Notes: generated by a model not told the origin, from the letters alone. A stretch of DNA of 64,000 nucleotides from JAGVSZ01 sp019137045 (GCA_046347635.1 JAXMFT010000013.1:70456-134455); one strand, 5' to 3'; counted from the stretch's first letter, positions 14,637 through 23,646 are shown. Program-made: numbers and translations.

Positions 14637-16953
14637 CCTGGCCCTGCTTGGACTCGGCCTCCGCGCGCGCGCGGCTCGCGAGCAGGTAGAGCTGGTCGCG
14701 GCCCGGCAGATACTGCTTCGGCCACGACGCGCCCTCGATCGGATAGCCCAGCGCCTGGTACTCCGCCGCCGCGTGCAGCGTGAAGTACGGGTCGGCGAGG
14801 TGCGGGCGGGCGAGCGCGCACAGGTCGGCGCGGCCGGACGCGACCAGCGTGTTCACCTGGTCGGCGGTGGTGATCGCGCCGACCGCCATCGTCGCGATGC
14901 CCGACTCGTTGCGGATCTGCTCGGCGAAGGTGGCCTGGAACATGCGCCCGTAGACGGGTTTCGAGGCCGGATCGGTCTGGCCGGTCGACACGTCGATCAG
15001 GTCGCAGCCGTGCGCCTTGAACGCCTTTGCGATCGCGACCGCGTCCTCGCCGGTGTTGCCGCCGGGGATCCAGTCGGTCGCGGACACGCGCACCGACATC
15101 GGCCGCGCCTGCGGCCAGACCTTCCGGCACGCGTCGAACACCTCGAGCGGGAAGCGCATGCGGTTGGCGAGGCTGCCGCCGTACTCGTCGGCGCGGCGGT
15201 TCGTCACCGGCGAGAGGAAGCTCGCGAGCAGGTAGCCGTGCGCCATGTGCAGCTCGAGCATGTCGAAGCCGCACTCGATGCCCATCCTCGCCGCGGCGAC
15301 GAACTGGTCGCGCACCCGGTCCATGTCCTTGCGCGTCATCGCCTTCGGCACCTGCGAGACGTCCGGGTAGTAGGGCAGCGGCGAGGGGGCGAGGATCGGC
15401 CAGTTGCCCTTCGCCATCGGCTTGTCCATCTCCTCCCAGCCGAGCTGCGTGGAGCCCTTGCGCCCGGCGTGGCCGAGCTGCAGCGCGATGCGGCAGTCGG
15501 TGTGGGTGTGCACGAAGTGCACGATGCGCGTCCACGCCGCGACGTGCGCGGGCGCGTACATGCCGGTGCAGCCGGGCGTGATGCGCGCGTCCGGCGCGAC
15601 GCACGTCATCTCGGTGAACATCAGCCCGGCGCCGCCGACCGCGCGCGCGCCGTAGTGCACGAAGTGCCAGTCGGTGGGCGTGCCGTCGACCGCGCAGTAC
15701 TGGCACATCGGCGAGACGACCACGCGGTTCTGCAGCCTCATCTCGCGCAGGTGGAAGGGCGAGAACAGCGGCGGCGGCGCCTCGAAGTCGCGCGGCAGCG
15801 CGATGCGCTCGGACGCCGCGCAGTGCTTCGCCCACCAGGCGTCGACCGCGCGGATGACGCCGCCGTCGCGCTTGCGCAGGTTCTCGTAGGTGATCTGCTT
15901 CGAGCGCGACATCAGCGCGAAGTTGAACTGCACCGGCTCCATGTGCCAGAAGCGCCGCACGTTCTCGAAGAACACGAGCGAGGTGTTGGCCGAGTGCTGG
16001 ATGCGCTCGGCCTCCGGCCGCCGCTCGGTCTCGTAGGCGCGCAGCGCGGCGCGCGCGTCGTGCGGATGGCGCGCCACGGCCTGGTGCAGCGCGATCGCGT
16101 CTTCGAGCGCGAGCTTGGTGCCCGAGCCGATCGACCAGTGCGCGCTGTGCGCGGCGTCGCCGAGCAGCACGACGTTGTCGTGGTGCCAGGTCCGGCAGCG
16201 CACCACCGGGAACTGGCGCCAGAACGAGCGGTTGGTGAGCAGCTTCGTCCCCTTCAGCTCGGCGGCGAAGACGCGCTCGACGTAGGCGGCGGTGCGCGCC
16301 TCGTTCTCGACCTCCAGCCCCGCCGCCCCGAACGCCGCGTCGGTCGTCTCCACGATGAACGTGCACTCGCCCTGCGTGTACATGTAGGTGTGCAGGTTCC
16401 AGATGCCGTGCTCGTTCTCGCGGAAGCTGTAGGTGAAGCCCGGCAGCGTCATGCGCGCGCCGAGCCAGACGAAGCGGTTGGGGCGCATCTCGACGCTCGC
16501 GCCGAGCTCGGCCTTCAGCGCGTTGCGCACCGCGCTATTGATGCCGTCCGCCCCGACGACGAGGTCGGCGTCGCGGTGCGCGGCGAGCCCGGGATCCTCG
16601 GTCTGGTAGCGCACGTTCACGCCGAGCCCCGCGGCGCGCGCCTGCAGGATCTGCAGGAGCTTCAGCCGGCCGAGGCCGGAGAAGCCGTGCCCCGACGACT
16701 TGAGGGTGTGCCCCTTGTAGTGGACGTAGATGTCGTCCCAGTAGGCGAAGCTCGCCGCGATGTCGCGGTAGCTCGGCTCGTCGGCCTGGCGCAGGTTGTT
16801 CAGCGTCTCGTCCGAGAGCACGATGCCGAAGCCGAAGGTGTCGTCCGGGCGGTTGCGCTCGATCACCTCGACGCGCGCGTCCGGCCGGCTCTTCTTGGTG
16901 AGGATCGCGAAGTACAGGCCGGCGGGGCCGCCGCCGATCACGTCGACTTTCAT
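14593..16953 (-). CDS. bifunctional salicylyl-CoA 5-hydroxylase / anthraniloyl-CoA monooxygenase-reductase fusion
   Basis: The 786-residue protein joins two flavoenzymes. Residues 1-390 form an FAD aromatic hydroxylase with GGGPAG at 7-12, the DG motif VVGADGINS (132-140) and the GD motif VVLLGDAAHSAHWSIGSGTK (261-280). Residues from about 395 form an old-yellow-enzyme FMN domain with LFSPFHLREMRLQNRVVVSP, QLGHAGRKGS and YGGSLANRMRFPLEV. This two-domain build is that of 2-aminobenzoyl-CoA monooxygenase/reductase and salicylyl-CoA 5-hydroxylase, which hydroxylate (and in the former also reduce) the ring of an aromatic CoA thioester. Its C-terminal tail is Lys/Pro-rich. A CoA ligase for the aromatic acid is not adjacent; the nearest is at 8081-9577. 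Confidence 0.93.
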   Translation of the reverse strand: MKVDVIGGGPAGLYFAILTKKSRPDARVEVIERNRPDDTFGFGIVLSDETLNNLRQADEPSYRDIAASFAYWDDIYVHYKGHTLKSSGHGFSGLGRLKLLQILQARAAGLGVNVRYQTEDPGLAAHRDADLVVGADGINSAVRNALKAELGASVEMRPNRFVWLGARMTLPGFTYSFRENEHGIWNLHTYMYTQGECTFIVETTDAAFGAAGLEVENEARTAAYVERVFAAELKGTKLLTNRSFWRQFPVVRCRTWHHDNVVLLGDAAHSAHWSIGSGTKLALEDAIALHQAVARHPHDARAALRAYETERRPEAERIQHSANTSLVFFENVRRFWHMEPVQFNFALMSRSKQITYENLRKRDGGVIRAVDAWWAKHCAASERIALPRDFEAPPPLFSPFHLREMRLQNRVVVSPMCQYCAVDGTPTDWHFVHYGARAVGGAGLMFTEMTCVAPDARITPGCTGMYAPAHVAAWTRIVHFVHTHTDCRIALQLGHAGRKGSTQLGWEEMDKPMAKGNWPILAPSPLPYYPDVSQVPKAMTRKDMDRVRDQFVAAARMGIECGFDMLELHMAHGYLLASFLSPVTNRRADEYGGSLANRMRFPLEVFDACRKVWPQARPMSVRVSATDWIPGGNTGEDAVAIAKAFKAHGCDLIDVSTGQTDPASKPVYGRMFQATFAEQIRNESGIATMAVGAITTADQVNTLVASGRADLCALARPHLADPYFTLHAAAEYQALGYPIEGASWPKQYLPGRDQLYLLASRARAEAESKQGQVKPPKPDLPGAKAA

Positions 16954-17135
16954 GGGGTCTTCCTCCGCCGCTCGCTCCGGGGGGCGATTCTACGCCGGTC
17001 GGCGATTTGCTTTAGACCTGAAATGAATCGGCCGTCGCGACGGGGCGGGCCGTCGACGACCTGCGGCGGGCGGGGCGCGCAGGAGGCACGTCGCGCGCAT
17101 GGGATTGCGCGCGCGGCCCCGCGTGTGCGCGGCGC

Positions 17136-17217
17136 TATACTGACGCTGCAGATGCGCCGACGCGAGCGCGCAACGCGCGTCGAAGCGCGGCAGCGCGCCG
17201 CCGCGCGCACAGGAGGT
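17136..17217 (+). promoter_or_regulatory. -10-like element and strong ribosome site before the dehydrogenase gene
   Basis: The 267-bp spacer from 16954 to 17220 contains TATACT at 17136-17141 in GC-rich surroundings, which fits a sigma-70 -10 box, although no good -35 is visible. ACAGGAGGT at 17209-17217 is a near-ideal Shine-Dalgarno sequence for the ATG at 17221. Nothing else is recognisable in this spacer. Confidence 0.4.
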
Positions 17218-17220
17218 CGC

Positions 17221-18096
17221 ATGGAAAAGCCTACGCTCGCCTTCCTCGGTCTCGGCCGCATGGGCGTTCCGATGACCTTGCGGCTGCTCGCGGCCGGTTA
17301 TCGCGTGCACGCCTGGAACCGCAACCGCGCGCGGCTCGCGCCGCTGCGCGAGAAGGGCGCGATCGAGGCCGCGACGCCGCGCGAGGCCGCGCGCGCGGCC
17401 GAGATCACGCTCGTGTGCGTCACCGACACGAAGGCGGTCGAGGACGTCGCGTTCGGCGCGGACGGCGTCGCCGAGGTCGAGGGCCGCGGCAAGATCCTCG
17501 TCGACCACTCCTCGATCCGCCCCGACGCGACCCGCACGTTCGCCGAGCGGCTCGCGAGCCGCTCGGGGATGCAGTGGGTCGACGCCCCGGTCTCGGGCGG
17601 CGTCGGCGGGGCGCAGGCCGGCCAGCTCACGATCATGTGCGGCGGGCATCCCGAGGCGATCGACCGGGTGCGGCCGGTGTTCGGCGCCTACGCCACGAAC
17701 ATCACGCGCATGGGGCCGGCCGGCGCGGGCCAGATCACGAAGCTCTGCAACCAGATCATCGTCGGCTGCACCACCGCGGTGATCGCGGAGGCGGTGACGC
17801 TCGCGCAGAATTCCGGCGTCGACGCCGGGCTGCTGCCGCAGGCGCTCGCCGGCGGCTACGCCGACTCGAAGCCGCTGCGCATCTGGGCGCCGCGCATGGT
17901 GAACGGCTACGACAACGGGCTGGTCGCGGCCAACACCCTGCTCAAGGACCTGGACACGATCGCGGAGGTGGCGCGCGACACCGGGACGCCGGCGCCGATG
18001 GCGGCGATGGCGCGCGAGCTCTTCCGGATGCTCGACGCGCGCGGCAAGGGCGCGGAGGACCCCGCGGCGCTCGTTACGCTGTACCGCGGCGGGTGA
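17221..18096 (+). CDS. NAD(P)-dependent beta-hydroxyacid dehydrogenase (3-hydroxyisobutyrate / tartronate semialdehyde reductase family)
   Basis: The 291-residue protein has the N-terminal nucleotide motif LAFLGLGRMGVPMTLRLLAAG (about 5-25), the substrate-binding segment VDAPVSGGVGGAQAGQLTIM (about 120-139) and the catalytic-lysine region GAGQITKLCNQIIVG (about 166-180). These are the family signatures. It oxidises or reduces a 3-hydroxyacid; the exact substrate is open. A strong Shine-Dalgarno precedes it. Its end overlaps the convergent small gene by 23 bp. Confidence 0.93.
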   Translation: MEKPTLAFLGLGRMGVPMTLRLLAAGYRVHAWNRNRARLAPLREKGAIEAATPREAARAAEITLVCVTDTKAVEDVAFGADGVAEVEGRGKILVDHSSIRPDATRTFAERLASRSGMQWVDAPVSGGVGGAQAGQLTIMCGGHPEAIDRVRPVFGAYATNITRMGPAGAGQITKLCNQIIVGCTTAVIAEAVTLAQNSGVDAGLLPQALAGGYADSKPLRIWAPRMVNGYDNGLVAANTLLKDLDTIAEVARDTGTPAPMAAMARELFRMLDARGKGAEDPAALVTLYRGG

Positions 18097-18355
18097 CGGC
18101 GTAGTCGCCGGGCGGCAGCGCGCCCGCGCGGCAGAGGCGGTTCAGGATCTGGTGCACCGGCACGAACCGGGCGGCGCCGTCGAGCCAGGAGTCGAACTGC
18201 CGGTCGAGGAACGGGTCGGGCCCGCCGTGGACGAAGGCGATCGCGGCCGGGGCGCCGGGCATGAGCCCGAGCTCGGCTTCCGCCGAGAACGCGCGCTTGG
18301 CCGGGAAAGTCGCCCGGACCAGCTGCTCCACTTCGCGTGCCTCGATCACTTTCAT
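18074..18355 (-). CDS. small hypothetical protein
   Basis: The 93-residue protein (MKVIEAREVEQLVRATFPAK at the start) is preceded by GGAGGCGG, a usable ribosome site. It contains an Ala/Pro-rich middle with VHGGPDPFLDRQFDSWLDG and no membrane segment or signal peptide. I do not recognise a domain. The 3' end overlaps the convergent dehydrogenase gene by 23 bp. The ribosome site and a clean N-terminus favour a real gene. Confidence 0.5.
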   Translation of the reverse strand: MKVIEAREVEQLVRATFPAKRAFSAEAELGLMPGAPAAIAFVHGGPDPFLDRQFDSWLDGAARFVPVHQILNRLCRAGALPPGDYAVTRRGTA

Positions 18356-18729
18356 GGCGCCGCCTCCGTCCGCCTTGCGTCCTCGCCGGGACGCGTTCGC
18401 TGCCTTTCCGCTCTGTCGAGCAAGTGCCGTTCCCGATTACGGCCACCTGCGCCCGCGCGTGCACCACGTCACTGTGCGCACCGCCACGTTTTCACGCGCT
18501 GGCACGATGCTCGCGCGGCGGCGTGACGGCTTCCACCGGATGGATCAAGCCGATTGCGCCGGTCGCCTGGACCGGCAGGCCGGCGGCGGACGCGCCCGGC
18601 GACTTCTCGGACGCGCCGTGTCGGTGCGCCGACGCTCCGCGTCGGTGCTGCAGTGCGGCGCGCGCCCTGTACAGCGACGGCGGATTCCACTACCTTGCAG
18701 TGCGACACGTACCGGCGACCGCCCCGGCC

Positions 18730-19305
18730 ATGCTCCTGTCCGTCCTGAAGAGCCTCCGCCGCCCTGCCCTTCGGGCCGGGGAGAGGCGACTGCACATCGG
18801 CGGCGTCGAGCGCGTCGAGGGCTGGGAGGTGCTGAACGCGGTGCCCGGCCCGGTCGTGGACCACGTCGGCAGCGCGGCGGACCTGCGACGGTTCGCGGAC
18901 GGGACGTTCACGGCGCTCTACAGCTCGCATGTCCTCGAGCACCTCGACTTCAAGGACGAGCTGCTCGCGGGTCTGAGGGAGTGGCACCGGGTGCTCGCCC
19001 CCGGCGGGCAGCTCTGCGTGAGCGTGCCGGACCTCGCGGTGCTCGCCCGCCTCTTCGTCGCGGACGGGCTCGCGCTCGAACACCGCTTCGCCGTCGTGAA
19101 GATGATGTTCGGCGGCCACTTCGACGAGCACGACTATCACCAGGTCGGCTTCGACTTCGAGATCCTCGCCTACTTCCTGCGCGAGGCGGGATTCGAAGAC
19201 ATCGCGCGCGTCGACGACTTCGGCCTGTTCGACGACACGAGCCGCCTCGTCTTCGCCGGCGTGCCGATCAGCCTGAACGTCACCGCGCGGAGGCCCGGCC
19301 GTTGA
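18730..19305 (+). CDS. class I SAM-dependent methyltransferase (type 11-like)
   Basis: The 191-residue protein begins MLLSVLKSLRRPALRAG. It has RRLHIGGVERVEGWEVLNAV, a variant of the LHIGCG...GW SAM motif I, the post-motif LYSSHVLEHLDFKDELLAGL and WHRVLAPGGQLCVSVPDLAVLA, all usual in methyltransferases of glycan or natural-product clusters. The ORF extends upstream to 18337 in frame, but that part is Arg/Cys/Pro-rich and looks non-coding. The TPR glycosyltransferase gene follows after 25 bp, so the two are likely co-transcribed. The 374 bp before the start contain no recognisable gene; a GTCGG-TGCG-CCGAC hairpin lies near 18620. Confidence 0.78.
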   Translation: MLLSVLKSLRRPALRAGERRLHIGGVERVEGWEVLNAVPGPVVDHVGSAADLRRFADGTFTALYSSHVLEHLDFKDELLAGLREWHRVLAPGGQLCVSVPDLAVLARLFVADGLALEHRFAVVKMMFGGHFDEHDYHQVGFDFEILAYFLREAGFEDIARVDDFGLFDDTSRLVFAGVPISLNVTARRPGR

Positions 19306-19330
19306 GCATGCGGCGCGGCGTCGGGCGCCG

Positions 19331-21394
19331 ATGCTGAAGCGGCTGTTCGGCGAGCTCCTCGGCGGTGCGCGCCGGCCGGCGCCCGCGCCGGCGGAGCCGG
19401 CCATCGACTCCGGCCTCGCCGGGCTCCTCACCCGCGCCACCGCGGCGCAGAGCCGCGACGAGCTCGAGCAGGCGGCCGTGGCATTGCGCGGGGGCATGGC
19501 GGAGCGGCCGCGCGCCGCGGTGCTCCCCGCGCTGCTCGCGGAGGCCCTGCAACGACTGGGCCGCGACCGCGAGGCGCTCGACGCCTACCGGCGGACCCTC
19601 GAGCTCGACCCGAGCCAGGCCGAATCGCGCTTCAACTACGCCGCCGCGCTCGCCCGGCTGGGCGAGACCGACGCCGCGCGGCGCGAGTACGAGCGCGTCT
19701 GCGCCGAGCGGCCGGGCTGGGCGCCGCCGCGCGTGAACCTCGGGCTGCTCGAGCTCGCGGCCGGGAACGTCGGCGGCGCGGTCGCGCGGCTGCGCGAGGC
19801 GGTCGCGGCGGACCCCGACATGGTCGAGGCGCGCATCAATCTCGCGCTCGCGCTGAAGGAGGCGGGACTGCTCGAAGCAGCCGCGCGCGAGTGCGAGGCG
19901 GCGCTCGCGGTGCAGCCCGACAACACCGCGGCGCTCAAGAACCTCGTGGCCTCCTGCCTGCAGCTCGGCGACGTCGACCGCGCGCGCGCGGGTATCGCTG
20001 CGCTCGCGGCGCTTGCGCCCTCGGACGGGGCGTCCATCGCGGGCGCGCTCGCGCTGCCCGCCGTGCTCGACTCGAACGACGAGATCGCGCGCGTGCGGCG
20101 CGAGCTCGCCGCGGCGCTCGAACGCCTGGCCGGGCGCCCGCTCGCGGTCGCCGATCCGCTCAACGACGTTGGGGTGACCACCTTCTACCTCGCCTACCAC
20201 GGGCAGGACGACCGCGCGCTGCACGAGAAGGTCGCCGCGCTCCACCTGCGCGCCTGCCCGTCGCTCGCTTACGTGGCGCCGCACTGCGCCGCGCCGCGCC
20301 GGCGGGGCGGCGGCGAACGCCTCCGCATCGGGTTCGTCTCCCGGCACCTGCACGACCACAGCATCGGCAACGTGACGCGCGGGCTGGTCGCGATGCTCGA
20401 CAAGGCGCGGTTCGCGGTGCACATCTTCGCCCCGCGCCCCGCGTTCGACGCGAACTCGCGCGACATGGCGAGCCACGCGGAAGAGTGGGTGGTGCTCGCG
20501 CACGATCTCGCCCGCGCGCGGGCGGCGATCGCCCGCCACGAGCTCGACGTCCTCTTCTATCCCGACATCGGGATGGACCCGTTCACCTACTTCCTGACGT
20601 TTGCGCGCCTCGCGCCGGTGCAGTGCACGACCTGGGGCCACCCCGTCACGACCGGGGTCCCGGCGATGGACTACTACCTGTCGACCGACTACTTCGAGCC
20701 CGGAGACGGCGCTGCGCACTACAGCGAGCGGCTCGAGCTGCTGCGCGAGGTCGCGTTTCCCGGCTACTACTACCGCCCCACGCTGCCCGCGCCCGCGCCG
20801 CGCGCGGCGCTCGGCTTCGACACCGACGCCCGTGTCTACTTCTGCCCGCAGGCGCTCTTCAAGTTCCACCCCGACTTCGACGCGATCCTGGCGCGGATCC
20901 TGCGCGCCGACGCGCTCGGGCGGATCTACCTCGTGGCCGACCGCGGCGACTTCCGGCGCACACGGCTGGCGGCGCGGCTCGAGCGCACGCTCGGCGCGTT
21001 GATGGACCGGCTCGTCTTCCTGCCCCGCGCCGAGCGGCGCGAGGGGTACCTGCAGCGGCTGCAGGCCGCCGACGTCGTCCTGGACACCCTCCACTACTGC
21101 GGCGGGAACACGAGCCTCGAGGCGATCTCGGCCGGATCGCTGGTCGTGACGCTGCCGGGTGCGACGATGCGCGGCCGCCACACCTACGGCTTCTACCGCA
21201 AGATGCGCTTCACGGCGACGGTCGTCGCGACGCCGGACGAGTACGTCGCGCGCGCGGTCGCGATCGCGACCGACGCGGGGCTGCGCGCGCGCCTGCAGGC
21301 GGAGCAGGCGGCGCACGCGGACGCGCTCTACGAGGACCGCGGCGCGGTGGCCCAGATCGAGACGTTCTTCGAGCGCGCAGCCGCGCGGCGCTGA
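19331..21394 (+). CDS. TPR-containing GT41 glycosyltransferase (O-GlcNAc transferase / SPINDLY-like)
   Basis: The 687-residue protein has an N-terminal TPR array (about residues 60-220) with helices such as DREALDAYRRTLELDPSQAE, GLLELAAGNVGGAVARLREA and AARECEAALAVQPDNTAALK. The C-terminal catalytic region carries the bacterial GT41 motifs LRIGFVSRHLHDHSIGN, LFYPDIGMDPFTYFLTF and APVQCTTWGHPVTTGVPAMD, then LDTLHYCGGNTSLEAISAGS for donor binding. GT41 enzymes glycosylate Ser/Thr of proteins in the cytoplasm. No flagellin or adhesin gene is nearby, so the target is unknown. It follows the methyltransferase by 25 bp, which hints at a joint glycan modification. Confidence 0.88.
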   Translation: MLKRLFGELLGGARRPAPAPAEPAIDSGLAGLLTRATAAQSRDELEQAAVALRGGMAERPRAAVLPALLAEALQRLGRDREALDAYRRTLELDPSQAESRFNYAAALARLGETDAARREYERVCAERPGWAPPRVNLGLLELAAGNVGGAVARLREAVAADPDMVEARINLALALKEAGLLEAAARECEAALAVQPDNTAALKNLVASCLQLGDVDRARAGIAALAALAPSDGASIAGALALPAVLDSNDEIARVRRELAAALERLAGRPLAVADPLNDVGVTTFYLAYHGQDDRALHEKVAALHLRACPSLAYVAPHCAAPRRRGGGERLRIGFVSRHLHDHSIGNVTRGLVAMLDKARFAVHIFAPRPAFDANSRDMASHAEEWVVLAHDLARARAAIARHELDVLFYPDIGMDPFTYFLTFARLAPVQCTTWGHPVTTGVPAMDYYLSTDYFEPGDGAAHYSERLELLREVAFPGYYYRPTLPAPAPRAALGFDTDARVYFCPQALFKFHPDFDAILARILRADALGRIYLVADRGDFRRTRLAARLERTLGALMDRLVFLPRAERREGYLQRLQAADVVLDTLHYCGGNTSLEAISAGSLVVTLPGATMRGRHTYGFYRKMRFTATVVATPDEYVARAVAIATDAGLRARLQAEQAAHADALYEDRGAVAQIETFFERAAARR

Positions 21395-21426
21395 GGGGGG
21401 CCGCCCCGTAGAATGCGGTGCCGCCC

Positions 21427-22827
21427 ATGAACGCTCCCGCGCCCTCCCGACGCCCGCTCCCCGCTGAGGTGCTCGCCGGCCTGCGCGCGGCGCTCGGCGA
21501 GCGCGCGGCCACCGGCGAGAGCGTGCGCGCGCAGTACGGCCGGGACGAGTCGTCGTTCGCGCCGGCGCCGCCCGACGCGGTGGTCTTCCCGCGCTCGACC
21601 GACGAGGTGGCCGCGGTCGCGCGGCTGTGCCACGCGCACGGCGTGCCGATGATCCCTTACGGCGTGGGCAGCTCGGTGGAGGGCCATGTGCTCGCGGTGC
21701 GCGGCGGCGTCTCGGTCGCCCTCGGGCAGATGAACGAGGTGCTCGCCGTGCACGCGGCGGACCTCGACGCCGTCGTGCAGCCGGGGGTCACGCGCAAGCA
21801 GCTCAACGAGGCGCTGAAGGGCACCGGGCTCTTCTTTCCGCTCGACCCCGGCGCGGATGCCTCGATCGGCGGCATGGCCGCGACCCGGGCCTCGGGCACG
21901 AACGCGGTGCGCTACGGCACGATGCGCGAGAACGTGCTCGCGCTCACCGTCGTGCTGGCGGACGGCACGGTACTGCGGACCGGCACGCGCGCGCGCAAGT
22001 CGTCGGCCGGCTACGACCTCACGCGGCTCTTCGTCGGGTCGGAGGGGACGCTCGGGATCATCACCGAGCTCACCGTGCGCGTGCACCCGCAGCCCGAGGC
22101 GATCTCGGCGGCCACCTGCCGCTTCCCCACGGTGCGCGACGCGGTGGAGGCGGTGATCCAGACCATCCAGCTCGGCGTCCCGATCGCGCGCTGCGAGCTG
22201 GTGGACGCCGCCGCGATCCGGGCGATCAACCGGCACAGCAAGACGGCGCTGCCGGAAGCGCCGATGCTGTTCTTCGAGTTCCACGGCTCGCCGGCGGGCG
22301 TGGCCGAGCAGGCGCGGACGGTCGAGGCGGTCGCCACCGAGCGCGGCGGCGCGGGCTTCGAGTGGTCGGCGACGCCGGAGGAGCGCACGCGCCTGTGGAC
22401 CGCGCGCCACCACTGCTACTTCGCAACCCTCGGTCTGCGCCCGAACACGCGCGTGGTCTCGACCGACGTCTGCGTGCCGATCTCGCGGCTCGCCGACTGC
22501 ATCGCCGCGACCGAAGCCGACTGCGCCGCGACCGGGCTGCCGATCGTCCTCGTCGGCCACGTGGGCGACGGCAACTTCCACCTCGGGATCAACGTCGACC
22601 CGGCGTCGCACGACGAGATGGCGCGCGCCGAGGCGCTCAACCGGCGGGTCGTGGGACGCGCGCTCGAGCTGGGCGGCACCTCGACCGGCGAGCACGGCAT
22701 CGGGCTCGGCAAGCGCGAGTTCCTCGAGGCCGAGCACGGCGCGGCGGCGGTGGCGACGATGCGCGCGCTGAAGCGCGCGCTCGATCCGCAGAACCTGATG
22801 AACCCGGGGAAAGTGATTCCGGACTAA
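21427..22827 (+). CDS. FAD-linked oxidase, D-lactate/glycolate dehydrogenase (GlcD/DLD) family
   Basis: The 466-residue protein has the PCMH/VAO FAD-binding domain with FPRSTDEVAAVARLCHAHGV, IPYGVGSSVEGHV and ASIGGMAATRASGTNAVRYG, and the C-terminal FAD-oxidase domain with GHVGDGNFHLGINVDP and GTSTGEHGIGLGKREFLEAE. It oxidises a D-2-hydroxyacid to the 2-oxoacid and passes electrons to a membrane acceptor. The ATG at 21427 is favoured over the GTG at 21418; neither has a strong ribosome site. A TAGAAT at 21409-21414 could be a -10 element. Its stop overlaps the convergent GntR gene by 4 bp. Confidence 0.93.
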   Translation: MNAPAPSRRPLPAEVLAGLRAALGERAATGESVRAQYGRDESSFAPAPPDAVVFPRSTDEVAAVARLCHAHGVPMIPYGVGSSVEGHVLAVRGGVSVALGQMNEVLAVHAADLDAVVQPGVTRKQLNEALKGTGLFFPLDPGADASIGGMAATRASGTNAVRYGTMRENVLALTVVLADGTVLRTGTRARKSSAGYDLTRLFVGSEGTLGIITELTVRVHPQPEAISAATCRFPTVRDAVEAVIQTIQLGVPIARCELVDAAAIRAINRHSKTALPEAPMLFFEFHGSPAGVAEQARTVEAVATERGGAGFEWSATPEERTRLWTARHHCYFATLGLRPNTRVVSTDVCVPISRLADCIAATEADCAATGLPIVLVGHVGDGNFHLGINVDPASHDEMARAEALNRRVVGRALELGGTSTGEHGIGLGKREFLEAEHGAAAVATMRALKRALDPQNLMNPGKVIPD

Positions 22828-23570
22828 GGCCCGCGGCGCCGCTTGCGGGCGGGTTCGCGCTCGCCCCACAGCGACGCCACGAAATCGGCGGTGCGCGCGA
22901 GATGCGCGCCGAGCAGCCTGGCCGCCTCGTCCGCGTCGCGCGCCAGCGCGGCGTCCATGATCTTCCGGTGCTCGGCGTCGACGTCGCGCGCGAGCGCCGC
23001 GCGCGGCCGGACCGCGAGCAGGCGCGCGCGGCGGTAGCGTTCGGTCTGGTCGGCGAGCTGGCCGGCGAGCCGCAGGGTCCACGGCGAGCCGCATGCCGCC
23101 ACGAGCGCGTGGTGGAACGCGCGGTGGCGGCGCTCCCACAGGTTGGCCGCCTCGAACGCGGCGGCGTCCGTCGGCAGCGGCGTGCGCGTGAGCCGGTGGA
23201 AGCTCGCGACCACCCCCGCCTCCCACTCCTCGTCGCCGCGCGCAATCGCGTCCCGCAGCGCGCCGGTCTCGAGCCGCACGCGGGTCGCGGTGAGGTCGCG
23301 CAGCTCCTCGAGCGACACCGCTCCCACCGTGAAGCCGCGCTGGCCCTCCGCGCGCAGGAGCCCCTCGGCGGCGAGGCGCATCAAGGCCTCGCGCAGCGGG
23401 CTGATGCCGAGGCCGTAGGCCGCCTGGAGTTCGGCGAGCTTGAGGCGCGCCGCGGGCGCGAGACGTCCGGCGAGCACGTCCTCGCGCAGCGCCGCGTAGG
23501 CGCGGTCGGCGAGCGTGCGCGCGGACGACACGGACGGATCGGCGCGGTCGGGGACTGTGTTTGTATGCAT
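22824..23570 (-). CDS. GntR family regulator with FCD effector domain
   Basis: The 248-residue protein has a GntR winged helix (LADRAYAALREDVLAGRLAP, then LQAAYGLGISPLREALMRLAAEGLL, about residues 20-75) and an all-helical FCD domain with TRVRLETGALRDAI, RRHRAFHHALVAACG and DAEHRKIMDAALARDADEAA. FCD proteins bind small carboxylates and regulate nearby catabolic genes. It is divergent from the FAH/TRAP operon, and paired AT-rich operator-like sites lie in the shared promoter. It ends with a basic tail (ARKRRRGP). Confidence 0.93.
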   Translation of the reverse strand: MHTNTVPDRADPSVSSARTLADRAYAALREDVLAGRLAPAARLKLAELQAAYGLGISPLREALMRLAAEGLLRAEGQRGFTVGAVSLEELRDLTATRVRLETGALRDAIARGDEEWEAGVVASFHRLTRTPLPTDAAAFEAANLWERRHRAFHHALVAACGSPWTLRLAGQLADQTERYRRARLLAVRPRAALARDVDAEHRKIMDAALARDADEAARLLGAHLARTADFVASLWGEREPARKRRRGP

Positions 23571-23613
23571 TCTTAAAATTTATATTGACGGACGTAGTTT
23601 ATACAAATAGGAT
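23560..23613 (+). promoter_or_regulatory. divergent promoter with two GntR-like operator sites
   Basis: A near-consensus sigma-70 promoter reads TTGACG (23585-23590), 17 bp, TAGGAT (23608-23613) toward the FAH gene. Two related AT-rich sites resemble the GntR/FCD consensus TTGTATACAA. TTTGTATGCAT at 23560-23570 overlaps the GntR start codon. TTTATACAAAT at 23598-23608 abuts the -10 box. Their outer parts TTTGTAT and ATACAAA are exact reverse complements. The arrangement predicts repression of the FAH/TRAP operon together with autoregulation. Confidence 0.6.
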
Positions 23614-23646
23614 GCGCGCCGCAACCACGCCGGAGGACCGCGCCGC

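Noticed and set aside
14773..17220. Large plus-strand frame antisense to the CoA monooxygenase fusion
   Set aside because: Only the part from 17221 is a real dehydrogenase; the rest is a GC-driven shadow.
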